Assembly (NCBI GenBank): GCA_947471745.1
Contig: CANJKZ010000262.1
Span: 566,501 to 630,500, forward strand
Direction: 5' to 3'
DNA: 64,000 bases
Source of the DNA: Closterium sp. Naga37s-1
Taxonomy: Eukaryota > Streptophyta > Zygnematophyceae > Desmidiales > Closteriaceae
The notes under the pieces: model-generated
The model's database searches: none
Told to the model about the DNA's origin: nothing
Seen by the model: the letters and a program-made list of their open reading frames with translations, nothing else
Made by a program: the position numbers and the translations under genes
Part shown: positions 42,438-54,361 of the stretch, piece after piece
How the letters are laid out: every line of letters begins with the position of its first letter
How positions within the stretch are numbered: the first letter of the stretch is position 1

Positions 42438-44214
42438 ACGAAGCCGATTAACTTGGGCGTTGTAGTTCTGTTCTTGTAGTAGATCAGGCCGATCGTTGGA
42501 GTACTAACGAGGTAGTGAAGAGCGCGGTCTAGTTCCGTCATGTGTTCAGCTTCGGGCCTTTTGAGGTAGGTGGCGAGTTGACTTGCGGAGTATGATAGGT
42601 CCGGGCGGCAGGTAACAGCTGCGAAGAGACATCCCAGCTTTCTCTGGTAGTCGCGTATGCCGGCGGGCTTTAGTGGAGCGGATTCTTCCTTGTTGTTTCC
42701 TGCCGTGTAGCGGTATGGCGTAGAGATGGTAGTTGGCATGAGTGCGAAGCGTTTGGCGATGGTATCGGCATATTTTGCGGCGTTGAGGTAGATCGCGCTT
42801 TCTCCTTCCTGGATATTGAGACCAAGGTACTGCGTGACGGTAGATGAGACTGTGAGCGTGAGGTCTTTCTGTAACTCTCCTTCGAACCAGGTAGTGACGT
42901 TGTCGGTCGATCCGATGTAGAGTAGATCGTCTACGTAGACGATTAATAGAATGTAGTCGTCGCCTTTCGTGAGCCGGTACATGCCTTGGTCGTGTGGTAG
43001 CTGCCGGAATCCGATGCGAGTGAGTCGAGCGTGTAGGTACTGCTGCCATAGTCTCGGGGCCTGTTTGATCTCGTACAGGGATTTTTGCAGCTGACAGACT
43101 TGGTTGGGTTCTCCGTGGGAACCGTGTGGGAGTTCGACGTAGATTTCGGCGTCAACAGGTGCGTAAAGGAATGCAGTGGCGACGTCGATTTGCCGCAGTT
43201 TCTTTTTCTTCATGGAAGCGATCGCGAGAAGAATTCGTAGTGAAGTGTGTCGGCTGACCGGAGCGAATGTCTCGGTGAAGTCACGTCCATGCTCTTGGTC
43301 GAAGCCGCGTACGACCCAGCGTGCCTTGAACTTGTCAATGGTGCCGTCTGCTTTCGTCTTCACACGGAAGACCCACTTCCCGGTGAGTATTGTCTTGTTT
43401 CGTGCCACGCCGATAGGGACAACTTTCCAGGTGTTGCGCTCCTTCAGTGCTTTCAGTTCCTTGTCCATGGCTTCACGCCATTTTTCCCTATGCTTTCCCC
43501 CCAGAGCCTGCTGAACTGTGGCAGGCTCCTTAGGAGTTTCCGTGCCGTGGACCGCGGTGACTAGGCCGAGTATCTGAAGGCCACTCTGTGTGTAGCGGGG
43601 GAGAGTTGTGTCCGCGGGATAAGCTGCTTCGTCACCTGTTTCTGGGCCAGGTATGAAGTTGGGACCTATGCGTTCTGCTTCGTTGGTGTTAACTTCTGCA
43701 GGTGTAACGTAACCGGTGTCGGCGAAGTCGAAATAAGTTTCGGCGTTGACGCTTTCGCGAGGATTTTCGTCGTCCATCGGGATAGGCACGGAGCAGTATG
43801 GGAGTGGTCCTGCTTCGTCCGAGGCGTTATCCACGTTCTGCTCGTCCCAGTCAGCTTCGTCTGCTACCGAGGCGAAGGCTCGATCACCACGGAAACCACC
43901 TGTGGGGTCCCGGTCTTCTGCCAGGTTGGCAAGGTATGTCGGAAGAGTGAGTCGTTCGTAGAAAATGACATCACGTGCTGCTACTGTTTCTTTGGAGTGG
44001 ACGTCGAAAATCTTCCACGCGTTGTAATTTCTTTCGATGCCCAGGTGTAGTCCCCACTGTGCGCGTTGGGAAAATCGGCCGGCTCGAGCAGATGGGGGTC
44101 GGTACTGTACCATGCAGCCGAAAACTCTTAACAATTTTGTGCTGCCTTGTTTTCCTGTCCACAGCAGGTGCGGTGATGCGTTGTTCGGTAGTGATGACGA
44201 CGAAAGCAAGTTGT
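42438..44214 (-). mobile_element. Element B piece: integrase tail and reverse transcriptase
   Basis: RT signatures WVFRVKTKADGTIDKFKARW, FAPVSRHTSLRILLAIA, VYVDDLLYIG, and a pre-RNase H segment (CRPDLSYSASQLATYLKRPE). The piece is bounded by the target duplications of C and D. Confidence 0.88.
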
Positions 44215-44553
44215 GCAGCTGTGAAAATACAGGAAAAAATGATTGACTAGGAAATGAGTTGGGTACAAATATGAAACCCTAGGAAACTGTACCCCATAGT
44301 GTCTACCCCACTACAGCCTAGACAGGCTATGTGATTAATGTTTGACACACCCCCATAGGCAAAGTGGGGGAGAACAAGGGGTCACAAGACCAGTCAAGCA
44401 AAGCAAAGCAAAGCAAGCTCAGGGTGGATCACAACGTCACCACACATTCCGAGCACAGGTTCAAAGGCCACAAGGCCAGTTCACATGCAGGATTATATAT
44501 AAGAAGTAAACAAGTAAGTGCAGGTATATATATAGATCACAGTGCAAGTAAAG

Positions 44554-47500
44554 TCAAGAGGTAAGCAAGTGAGGCCAAGTAGGCACAAGACCTAGCATAG
44601 TACAGAAGCGCTGATGATCACAAGGCTGAAGTGCCTTGGTGAAGATATCAGCAGTGTTGGCCTGAGAGGCCACGTAAGCAAGGCGCAGCTGACCACGCTG
44701 CTGCAGCTCACGAGCAAGGAAGTAGCGAAGAGCAATGTGCTTCGTTCTGTGCTCCAGTCTGTGCTCCCGACACAAAGCCAACATGGCCTTGTTGTCTACG
44801 TACAGAACTGGAGGAGAACGAGGCGGCTCTCCGAGGTCAGTCAGCAGGTAGGTGAGCCAGCGTAACTCCTGTGCAGCCATGGCCCCTGCGTAGATCTCAG
44901 CCTCACAGTTGGAGCTGAGAACAGAAGACGAGCGGGTAGACCGCCACGAAACAGAACCGGAACCAAGGCTGAAGGTGTAACCCTGTGACGACCGCTGAGT
45001 AGCCAGGTCGTCAACCCAAGACGCGTCTGCGTGACCAGTGAGGACCACTCGACTCCGCCCTCCAAGCACGAGCCCCATGCCCGACGTACTGCACAAGTAG
45101 CGCAACACCCTCTTAGCGGCATCCATGTGCTCCTTCCGGTGACGGCCAGGAGCGACATAGCGTGCAAGGATGCTAAGAGGGTATGCAAGGTCAGATCGAG
45201 TGCAGGTCATCAGGTACATGAGGCAGCCCACAAGCTCTGGATACGGGCCACTCGGCTCTACGGACTCATCCGAAGGCAGAGCTGAGAGCGAGTGGCGAGT
45301 AGACAGAGGAGTGGCCTGAGGCGAGGAGTACGTGAAGTCGAAGCGCTGAAGGACCTGCTGCACCATGTGTGACTGAGTCAGGGTAATGGTGCGCCGTGCT
45401 CTGTCCCGGGTGATCTGCAAGCCAAGATAGCTGCGCAGTTCACCCAGGTTTGTGCACGTGTGTCTCTTCTGCAGCTCGGACTTCACGTGGGTGAGTCCAG
45501 CAGTGTCAGCCGTAGCAAACACCAAGTCGTCGACGTACACGAGGATGTAGAACGGCGGCAACAAAGTGTCGGTGCGAAGAAACAGCGACGGGTCAGCAGT
45601 AGAAGGAGCAAACCCAAGAGCCGCAAGCGTAGTCCACAGTGTGTCGTGCCACTCACGGGGCGCCTGGCGGAGACCGTAGACTGGCCGCCGGAGGCTCCAC
45701 TGGGTACCAGGAGGAAACGACCCAGTGAAGCCAGGTGGGCGGCACAGCCAGATCTCCTCGTGCACGCTGCCCTGTAGGAAAGCAGTGCTGAAGTCAAGAG
45801 AGTGAAGCTCGTAGTCACGCTGAGCAGCGACGTGCAGCAGAACCCGAAGAGTGGTCATCTTCGGGGTCGGGGAGAAGGTCTGAAAGTAGTCAACTCCCTG
45901 CCGCTGACTGAAGCCTCGAGCCACGTAACGCGCCTTGAAGACAGGCGGAGAACCCGGCGGCCGCTTCACCCTGAAAATCCACATGCCACTGACGATGTTC
46001 GCCCCAGGTGGGGGAACCTCGTCGACGTAGGTGCCTGTGGACTTCCAGGAAGCCATCTCTGCGTCCATGGCTGACTGCCACTGAGAGGAGTAGGGACCCT
46101 CTATTGCCTCTGCGTAAGAGCGCGGGGTCGGGATGTCTGGTGCATCCGGGTCTCCCTCAGGGGCAAGCAGCATGGACACGAGATGAGGTAGAGCAGCAGC
46201 AAAACACTGGAACTCCTCCTGCCTGTCCTCAAGGACGTCCGTGCTAAGAGCACGCTCACCCCCGACGGACGGAGGACAGACAGACGCAGACTCAGCAACA
46301 AGACTAGCGGCGTAGTCTAGACGACAGTGAGCAGCGAAGTCGACAAGCTCGGTAACTAAGGCAGACGCAGCAGTGGACTCAAAGCAAGGGTCAGTGACAA
46401 CAGTGGCTAGGAAACGCGTGACAGTAGGACTGGCAGCACGAAGGGAGTCAGACTCCGGGTCAGCAAGAGCAGGAAGAGAGGACTCTGGAGGAGACGGCAA
46501 AGGGACACGCTGCGGCACAGTGGAAGGACGCAGTGCCATCTGATGCATGCCCGGGACCGCAGGAGGACGCTGACGTGGAACACGACGACTAGTGCGAGCA
46601 GCACGAACAGGTGACGCAGGACGCGACTCAGGCTCACGACGCTCAGCAAGACCTCCAGTAGGACCAGCGTAGGGAGAAGGAGCAGGCAGAGGGGAGGCCA
46701 GCTGTAACTGTGACTCGGACTGGATAGGCGGTGGACACTCTAAGGAGGGAGTAGGACCAGAAGAAGGTGGAAGACCAAGCACCTGCTCAAGGAGCGGAAC
46801 GAAGTACGGCCGCGACCGCGCAGCGCCTCCAGAACCAGCAGAGACAGCACCAGCACCCCCAGCGCCAGCGCCAACTCCAGCAGCACCACCAGCACCAGCA
46901 GCACCTCTAGCAGCTCCAGTAGCGCCAAATCCAGCACCCACAGGAGCACCGGCTCCAGCAGCACCTCCAGCTCCAGTACCTCCAGCAGCTCCAGCTCCAG
47001 CAGGACCACCGGAAGACGCAGTAGCTCCGGCTCCAGTACCTCCAGTAGCACCTACTCCAGCAGCACTACCAGCTCCAGCTCCGCCAGTAGCCCCAGCACC
47101 AGTAGCACCACCAGGCCCAGCAACTCCAGTACCTCCAGTACGAGCACCTCCGGGACCCGTGGCTCCAGCACCCCCAGCAGCAGTAGAACCTCCAGCACCG
47201 GCAGCACCACCAGCTCCAGCAGCACGGCTCCAGCGCCGAGCAAACCACTCGCGCAGCTCCTGTGGAGAGGGTAGCTCCCGCCGGGACAAAGCACCCGAAG
47301 GACCTCCAGGTCCAGCACCGTCAGGCTCCGCACCCCCACTCTCAGCAACCCCAGGCTCAGCACCCCCAAACCCAGCACCCCCAGGCTCCGCACGCTCAGG
47401 CTCAGCACATCCAGACCCAGCACCCCCAGGCTCCGCACGCTCAGGCTCAGCACCCCCAGGCCCAGCACCCCCAGGCTCCGCACGCTCAGGCTCAGCACCC

Positions 47501-49224
47501 CCAGACCCGGCACCCGCAGGCTCAGCACCCCGAGAAGCACCAGAGTCAACAGCTACCTCGACAGGCTCGACTGCGTCTACCTGGGACACACCTGAGGGGG
47601 CAGGACCCTGAGGGGGGAGGGGGTCTACCGGGGGGGGACCGGGCGTGAGGAAGAGCGGCGGGGGGGGGAGGGGGGCAGCGCGGTAGGGGAAGAGACGGTA
47701 GTATGGAACCGACTCGTCAAACGTGACGTCCTGGGAGGACAGAACACGACGCGAGGTGGGGTGGTAAAACTGCCAACCAGGCGCGTCAGGGGGGAAGCCA
47801 AGGAAGACGCAAGGAACAGCACGGGAGGACAGCTTGTCCGCAGACAAGTCACGGACGAAAGCTCGAGATCCCCAGACACGGAACGCAGACGCATCGCCAA
47901 CCTTCCCCGTCCACCGCAGAGTAGGGGAGGTCTCCGGCATGGAGACCCGGGGCTGAAGGTTGATCTGATGCGCCGCGTACTGAACCGCGAACGGCCACAG
48001 AAAATGGGGAGCAGCCGCATGGATCATGGACGTACGAGCGACGTCCATGACCATGCCAATGCGGCGCTCAGCAATCCCATTTTGCTGTGGAGAGGCCGGA
48101 AGCGTGAACGTCTGGCGGATGCCCTCCGCACGACAGAAGGCTCGCAGAAGGTCGGAGGAAAACTCTCCACCTCTGTCGGAGTGCAGACGCAGAACAGGAA
48201 AGTCCGAGCCGAAACGCTCTCTGAGCTGGAGACGAGCAACGCGGATCCAGTCGATCAACACCTCAGTGACCTCATCCTTGCGGCGCAAGGGGAAGACTGA
48301 AGTGTAACGCGAGAAGTCGTCAACCACCAGCAGGAAGTAACGCTCGTGACCCTGTCCACGGACGCGGGCTGGGCCCCACACGTCCATGTGAAGAGTCTGC
48401 AGCGGAGCCTCTGTCGAAGGAAACTCGGAGGAGTGAGGAGCGGCGCGCTGCCGCCCCTCAACGCAGGGAACGCAGGTAGGGGCAGGCCCCGGGGGAAGGG
48501 GAGGGAGGGACCGGGGGAGACCAGAGACAAGGACACGGGAGGCCATGCCTCGGAGACGAGGCAAGGAGGGGTGACCAAGGCGGTGGTGCCAGAGGAGGGT
48601 CTGGTGGGACAGGAGGCGACACGAGCAGGGGGCAGACTCAGGACCTGACCGAGACGCTGCAGCAAACACCTGACTCGACGCAGCTACCTGACCAAACGCA
48701 ACAACCGGAGGAGACTCTGTGGTCAGTGTGTACAGGCTCGACCCCGGTCGACGGGTAAACGTGGCCAAGTGGCGGCCCGTCCGAGCACACGTGCAGTGGG
48801 TCACTCGCTGACTCGCAGGAGTGAACTGGTCAACCCCTCCATCCTGAAGGTCCGCACCACTCACCAAGTTCGTAGAGAACGAGGGGAGGTAGAGACCGGA
48901 CAGGGAGCCTGACGGGGCCGCCGGACACGGGAGGACAGTGGAGTAGTGGGCAAGGACAGGACCCCCAGAGGGGTCTGCCAGGGAGACCGCAACCGGCCGA
49001 CTGAGCGGCGTGAGGGTGGTGCGGTCTCGAAAGAAGGAGCAGGAAGCACCCGAGTCGAGGGTGAAGGTGTGCAAAACCTGAGCCGACGCGGTACCTGAGA
49101 GAGCAGACTCACCAGCACCTGGAGCAGCAGACTCACTAGCACCTAGAGCAGCAGCCTCAATGCCCGGGTCAGGCGGAACACACACGTAACAGTCACCCTC
49201 AACACCAATAGACACAGCATACAT
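44554..49224 (-). CDS. Element D pol region
   Basis: 1556 codons: protease HTFTLDSGASCSFF, integrase HMDVWGP and LHSDRGGEFSS, a long repeat-rich GAEP/GAGG linker, RT YVDDLVFATAD, RNase H HADASWVDD and NCEAEIYAGAMAAQ. Very close to elements C and E. Confidence 0.9.
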   Translation of the reverse strand: MYAVSIGVEGDCYVCVPPDPGIEAAALGASESAAPGAGESALSGTASAQVLHTFTLDSGASCSFFRDRTTLTPLSRPVAVSLADPSGGPVLAHYSTVLPCPAAPSGSLSGLYLPSFSTNLVSGADLQDGGVDQFTPASQRVTHCTCARTGRHLATFTRRPGSSLYTLTTESPPVVAFGQVAASSQVFAAASRSGPESAPCSCRLLSHQTLLWHHRLGHPSLPRLRGMASRVLVSGLPRSLPPLPPGPAPTCVPCVEGRQRAAPHSSEFPSTEAPLQTLHMDVWGPARVRGQGHERYFLLVVDDFSRYTSVFPLRRKDEVTEVLIDWIRVARLQLRERFGSDFPVLRLHSDRGGEFSSDLLRAFCRAEGIRQTFTLPASPQQNGIAERRIGMVMDVARTSMIHAAAPHFLWPFAVQYAAHQINLQPRVSMPETSPTLRWTGKVGDASAFRVWGSRAFVRDLSADKLSSRAVPCVFLGFPPDAPGWQFYHPTSRRVLSSQDVTFDESVPYYRLFPYRAAPLPPPPLFLTPGPPPVDPLPPQGPAPSGVSQVDAVEPVEVAVDSGASRGAEPAGAGSGGAEPERAEPGGAGPGGAEPERAEPGGAGSGCAEPERAEPGGAGFGGAEPGVAESGGAEPDGAGPGGPSGALSRRELPSPQELREWFARRWSRAAGAGGAAGAGGSTAAGGAGATGPGGARTGGTGVAGPGGATGAGATGGAGAGSAAGVGATGGTGAGATASSGGPAGAGAAGGTGAGGAAGAGAPVGAGFGATGAARGAAGAGGAAGVGAGAGGAGAVSAGSGGAARSRPYFVPLLEQVLGLPPSSGPTPSLECPPPIQSESQLQLASPLPAPSPYAGPTGGLAERREPESRPASPVRAARTSRRVPRQRPPAVPGMHQMALRPSTVPQRVPLPSPPESSLPALADPESDSLRAASPTVTRFLATVVTDPCFESTAASALVTELVDFAAHCRLDYAASLVAESASVCPPSVGGERALSTDVLEDRQEEFQCFAAALPHLVSMLLAPEGDPDAPDIPTPRSYAEAIEGPYSSQWQSAMDAEMASWKSTGTYVDEVPPPGANIVSGMWIFRVKRPPGSPPVFKARYVARGFSQRQGVDYFQTFSPTPKMTTLRVLLHVAAQRDYELHSLDFSTAFLQGSVHEEIWLCRPPGFTGSFPPGTQWSLRRPVYGLRQAPREWHDTLWTTLAALGFAPSTADPSLFLRTDTLLPPFYILVYVDDLVFATADTAGLTHVKSELQKRHTCTNLGELRSYLGLQITRDRARRTITLTQSHMVQQVLQRFDFTYSSPQATPLSTRHSLSALPSDESVEPSGPYPELVGCLMYLMTCTRSDLAYPLSILARYVAPGRHRKEHMDAAKRVLRYLCSTSGMGLVLGGRSRVVLTGHADASWVDDLATQRSSQGYTFSLGSGSVSWRSTRSSSVLSSNCEAEIYAGAMAAQELRWLTYLLTDLGEPPRSPPVLYVDNKAMLALCREHRLEHRTKHIALRYFLARELQQRGQLRLAYVASQANTADIFTKALQPCDHQRFCTMLGLVPTWPHLLTS

Positions 49225-49456
49225 GGCAGCAAGGATAGCATCAAAATCAAGATCAAAGATAGCTACACCCGACCTGAGCAGATCACCCCAGCGAGGGATC
49301 TCAGTGGCGTCAGGGAACTGGGTACGCCAGGCGTCTGTCAGGCGGCCGAAGCAGCGCTGGGTGGCGTGCAGGCCGCCACACTGCTCTCCAGTGCGGTCGC
49401 CGGTGCGCAGGACGTAGGCACAGGGACCAGCACCCCCAGACCCCTGGCGCCCTGCG

Positions 49457-50936
49457 TGTCAGAATATTATGCTCTAGCCTGTAGTGGGGTGCTCTATAGC
49501 GAGTACAACTCTTCTAGGGTTTTGCTATTTGTATCCCCATTCTTGCTAGTGCAACCCTCTTCTTCTTCTTAAACTTTCACATGCTATCAGAGCAGGTCGA
49601 TCCCCTTGGATCGATCCTGTGGGTGGTCTTACCACCTCGTTGCTTCCGCTGCAACTTCCACTGCTACTCTCTGTGCCGCACGCCCCGTGGCGTGCGGCAG
49701 TTTTTCTTCCCGCCGTGCGCCCCGAGGCGCGCGGCGGTTTTCTGCCCGCCGTGCGCCCCGAGGCGCGCGGCGGTTTTCTGCCCGCCGTGCGCCCCGAGGC
49801 GCGCGACGGGTTTCTGCCCCGTCACTCGCCGCGTCGCCCCCGGGAGGCGCTGCGACGGGCGACGGGGACCCGTCGCGCCGCCCAGGGGAGCCGCGCGTGG
49901 CCCCTGCTGCCCCGTCGCGCGGCCCTGCTGCCCCGTCGCGCTGCCCAGGGGAGCCGCGCGCGGCCCCTGCTGCCCCGTCGCGCGGCCCTGCTGCCCCGTC
50001 GCGCTGCCCAGGGGAGCCGTGCGCGGCCCCTGCTGCCCCGTCCCGGACCTGCCCCGGCCCCGACCTGCCCCGGCCCCGACCTGCCCCGGCCCAACTCCCG
50101 TCGCCTGTCGAGGCGACCCTGGGGGGGGCCGCGAGTCTACAGGGGGCCGCGCGTTGCCCCCCCCCCCCCTACCTCCCTACCCTGTTTTTAGGGTTTGGGG
50201 GGTGGCGGTTGGGGGGTGGCGGTTGGGGGGTGGCGGGTGTGTGGCGTCGCCTGCTCCTCCTCCTCCTTCGTCTCCCACTGCTGCAGCTATCGCTGAGGGG
50301 GGTGGATGTGTGGGAGTGTACGGAGTGGTGCTAGGGGGGTGGAGTGTGAGTAGAGCTAGGGTTTGAACAGGGGGTGTGTGAAATGGGGGTGGGACAGTTG
50401 GGGGAGGTTGAATGGAGGCGGTCGTCGTGTCGTCAGCAGCAGCAGCAGTCCGGAGGCTACAATCTCCGGTAGTCGCCAGTCGCCCGTGGGTCCGTTGCTC
50501 GTCTGCCGCTACTTTTAGCCGCGGGGCCAGTTACCCCAGTAGTCCGGAGCGCTGTTCCGGTAGCCACTGAGCCAGCAGCTCGTCTGTGTGTCTGCAGCGT
50601 CAGCAGTCGCCTCCCATCTTCTCTCCCCCACAGTCTCTCCTCCTCCTCACTTGCCCTCTGTGATAGCCTCTAGCTTTGCTTATATTTGTTAACTATAAAA
50701 CTGCTACCTCTTGTACTTGTGCTCAGAATGTGTGGTGACATTGTGATCCACCCTGAGCTTGTTTTCTTTTGCTTGCTCTGCTGATTACACCCCACTTTGG
50801 CTATGGGGGTGTGTCAGAATATTATGCTCTAGCCTGTAGTGGGGTGCTCTATAGCGAGTACAACTCTTCTAGGGTTTTGCTATTTGTATCCCCATTCTTG
50901 CTAGTGCAACCCTCTTCTTCTTCTTAAACTTTCACA
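49457..50936 (+). mobile_element. Small non-autonomous LTR element F, inserted in D
   Basis: 1480 bp with 125-bp LTRs (49457-49581 and 50812-50936) that are identical by eye, TGTCAGAATATT to CTTTCACA. Target duplication CTGCG at 49452-49456 and 50937-50941. A PBS-like TGCTATCAGAGC follows the 5' LTR; purine tract CTATGGGGGTG precedes the 3' LTR. There is no gag or pol. The 120 bp before its purine tract resemble the 3' internal ends of C and D, so it is probably mobilised by that family. Its inside is a GC-rich repeat. Confidence 0.92.
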
Positions 50937-50941
50937 CTGCG

Positions 50942-51996
50942 TACCACTCACGAAGCTGCTGGGGCGACACGGTCTCACGAGAGCGTGGCTGGTGCTGGGG
51001 TCCCCGCTGCACAGCTCCGCCTCGACCAGCTCCACCTCCGCCGCCGCCGCCTCCGCCGCCTCCACCCCAACCGCCACCGCCACCGCCGCCTCCTCCTCCA
51101 CCGCTGCCACCGAAGCCCCCACCTCTGCCACCACCCCCACCCCCACCCCCTCCTCCACCTCCACCGCCACTACCGCCTCCCCCGCCACCTCCTCCCGCGC
51201 CCTTGCCCCCCTTGCCCTTGCCGTTGCGGCGCCTCCCGCTAGGAGCAGACGCAGTGCTGACCGACTCGGTGCCAGCAAGGTCGACAGCAGCAGCAGAGGC
51301 AACGGAGGGCAAAAGGGGAACGGGGGAGCACCCCTCAAAGAAAGGGGTACGGGGGTCACCACGAGAGGCTCCTACAGCTGTAATACTAGTCTCTGCTGCA
51401 AGGAGGCGCTCCTCGAGGAGGTCAACGGTGAGTGTGGTGGGGCAAAGAGAGAGGAAGTGGTCCCTGACCGAGCGAAGGGTGTCAGGGAGTCGAGTGACTA
51501 GGTAGTAGAGGGCGATGTACATGGGGGGGGGGTTCTTGGCGCAGAACTCAGCAGGAAGCGCAGCGCGGTAGCGGGTGACACTAGTGCGGAGGTGCGTAAT
51601 GAGGTCAGCGACTGTGGCAAAAGCGGCGAGGTCAGGGAACAGGTACGGTAGCATGAGGCGGCTAAGGGCAGCAGTGGCAGGGGAAGAGTAGCGTGCAACT
51701 ACAGCGTCGTACAGAGTCTTAGCACTCTTGTACTGACTAAAGTGCGCGCGCTCAGTAGACGGCAGGTGACTACGCACAGCAAGGCGGGCAGCAGCATCGC
51801 GCGTGGTCCACTGCGAGCGAACAGTACTGTCAGCATCAGCAGCAGGGGCAGTAGAGGCGCCAGACGTGAGATCGAACAGTGAGAGACCATCCTTGCTATC
51901 GCACTATAGGAAAAGCTGCAGATCATCTATCCAGACCTCAAAGTCGACCGCTCGACCCTCAGCATCGAAGGTAAGAACAGTGGGACTAGCCATGAC
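50942..51996 (-). mobile_element. Element D gag part
   Basis: Gag of the C/D/E family (SQYKSAKTLYDAVVARYSSP, LITHLRTSVTRYRAALPAEF) followed by a very long Gly run. Cut off on its 3' side by F. Confidence 0.85.
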
Positions 51997-52084
51997 AGTA
52001 GCAGCAGTAGGCTAGCAGCAGCAGCAGCAGTGCGACTCGGCTAAGCGGCGCGGCTAGGCAGGGCAGCACGGCTCGGCAGTGCTC

Positions 52085-52690
52085 TTACCAGGGGCGGTTG
52101 AGTAGGCAGCCGCGACTGGTGGGGCAGGGCCGTGGTGCTCCGGCAGGGTCAGGGCCGCAACTCAGCGGCTGCAGGTGGGAGGCCGTGACGGGGCCGCGAC
52201 TGGCGACGGGGCTTGGCCGGGGCGGGGCCACGACTGGCGACGGGGCAGGGCCGCTACGGGGCCGCGACGGGGCAGGGCCAGGGCAGGGCCGCGACAGCGC
52301 CGCGACGGGCGACGGGGCAGGTCCGGGGCGAGGCCGGGGCGAGGCCGCGACGGGGCCGCGACAGGCGACGAGGCAGGGCCGGGGCAGGGCCGCGACGGGG
52401 CCGCGACGGGGCCGCGATAGGCGACGGGACAGGGCCGGGGCGGGGCCGTGACGGGGTCGCGACGGGGCCGCGACAGGGCCGCGACAGGCGACGTGGCAGG
52501 GCCGCAACGGGGCCGCTACGGGACCGCTACGGGGCCGCGACGGGGCCGCGAAGGGGCCGCTAAGGGGGCCACTAAGGGGGCCGCGAAGGGGCCGCTAAGG
52601 GGGCGGCGAAGGGGCCGCTAAGGGGGTCGCTAAGGGGCCGCGAAGGGCAGGGCAGGCCGCTAAGGGGCCGCAAAAGGGTGGGGCAGGGCA
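52085..52690. repeat. GC-rich minisatellite in the element D leader
   Basis: GGGGCCGCGACGGGGC-type and GGGGCCGCTAAG-type units between the PBS and gag of D. The units differ from those of C, E and F. Confidence 0.9.
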
Positions 52691-52914
52691 GAGCGCGAAG
52701 CGCGCTTCGGGCAGGTTAGGAAAAAAATTTTTAACGGTGGGCCCTTAGGAAGGAACGTTCCCACTAGGGAACTCGCTCTGATACCATGTGAAAATACAGG
52801 AATGAATGATTGACTAGGAAATGAGTTGGATACAAATATGAAACCCTAGGAAACTGTACCCCATAGTGTCTACCCCACTACAGCCTAGACAGGCTATGTG
52901 ATTAATGTTTGACA

Positions 52915-54307
52915 GCAGCATGACAGCGTGGTCCATCGCTTCAGGCCATTGGTGATTGGGCAGTCGCATGCCACGCAGTAATTTGCGCATGGTGTTCTGG
53001 AGAGTTTGATTCATCCGTTCCGCCATGCCTTGCTGTTGATGGGCGTAGGGAAGCGAGATGAGCCTCGTGATTCCCCTTTCTGCCAAGAGCTGCTTGAACC
53101 TCTGTGAGGTGTATTCTCCTCCTCCGTCTGACTGGAAGCTTTTTAGTTTCACGCCTGATTCTCGTTCTGCTACTGGGAGCCAAGCTATGAAGGCTTCGAA
53201 AGCCATGTCCTTGCTCGGAAGGTTGAGGTGCCAAACGTAACGCGTAGCGGCATCGATGAACGTGATGGTGTAGCTGTATGCTCCTTGTCCAGGTTCGCGA
53301 TTGTACAGGATGTCGCTGTACACTTTCTCAAGTGGTGCGTAAGCTGGTGCGCTGGGGTTGTGGTGAGAAGTGAATGGCCGATGTGGTAAGTAAGCTTCGG
53401 GGCAGGTAAAGCACGTTCCACGAGCTCGTCGAAGTTCGCTTCCATCGGTTAGGAGCAGTGAATCTTTGTCGAGTACTCCTGCTCTGATTGTGTTGTTTAA
53501 CACTGTGTTGCTTGGATGTCCCATTCGTGCGTGCCAGATGTCTTCGCTAGCGCGATGTCCGGGTGAGCGACGATACAAGTCGGAGTTGGAGTAGAAGCTT
53601 GCGGTGAAATTTGCACTTCGATGTACTTCTCGAGATTTTGGGTGAAGCTGTTGCACAGGAGTTGGTGGAGTATCGTCAATTTGAGTCGATGTAGTTGAAG
53701 GACCAGCGATTGGCGTCGATGTTGCTGCTGCTGCTGCTGTTGTTTTTGCTGCTGCTGATGCTGTGTTTGCTGTTGTCGATGCTGTCTCTGCTGCTGCCGA
53801 TGTTGTCTCTGCTGCTGCCAAGTGTTGAATTGTTGCTAATGCTCTTGTTCGTTCTGCCTCAGGGATGGTGTGCGAGTACCAGAAGCCTTCTGGACTGAAG
53901 TCGGGATCAAGATCCGGTGGATGTGTCCAAGAGGTGAAAGTGACAATCCCGTCGGTGTCAGCAGTGCCAAGATCTGGGACGAAGTCGAGGACGAAGACGT
54001 TGTCTTTCAGGACCGCCTTCCCGATGTAGAGACCACCCTTCCCGTGGTATAACTTGAACTCTTGAGTTGTGCTATCTGCTTCAAGGTGTATGCCCTTCGC
54101 CATCAGTTGACTGACACTGAGTAAGTTGTAACCGAGCCCTTCTGCTATTAAAACCTTTGACATCTGTAGTATGACGTTTGTTTCTCGTGACTGAAGTTGC
54201 ACTACGCCTTGTCGTCGTGTGCGCAGGTTCTGATTGTTGGCGACGGTGATGACGACCTCGCGTAGAAGTTGGTGTTCACGTTGAACAAAACGTCCTGAAG
54301 AGCACAT
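52915..54307 (-). mobile_element. Element B piece: protease region and integrase
   Basis: Pre-integrase IWHARMGHPS, integrase FQSDGGGEYTSQRFKQLLAE and QQQGMAERMNQTLQ. The piece ends where element D begins. Confidence 0.88.
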
Positions 54308-54361
54308 GTGTTGTCCACAACAACTGTCTAAGAACCACGTATCTTTTCCGGACGGCTCGCT

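Larger units (their letters stand above)
44220..52914 (-). mobile_element. Copia element D, inserted in B, itself split by F
   Basis: LTRs at 44220-44347 and 52787-52914 (128 bp), three differences by eye. Target duplication GCAGC at 44215-44219 and 52915-52919. Same family as C, E and G: shared purine tract, shared 3' internal end, shared pol. F sits in its gag region. It looks broken. Confidence 0.92.

Noticed and set aside
49581-50366. A gene inside element F
   Set aside because: Three plus-strand frames are open over the same GC-rich repeat and none resembles a known protein; the element is better explained as non-coding.
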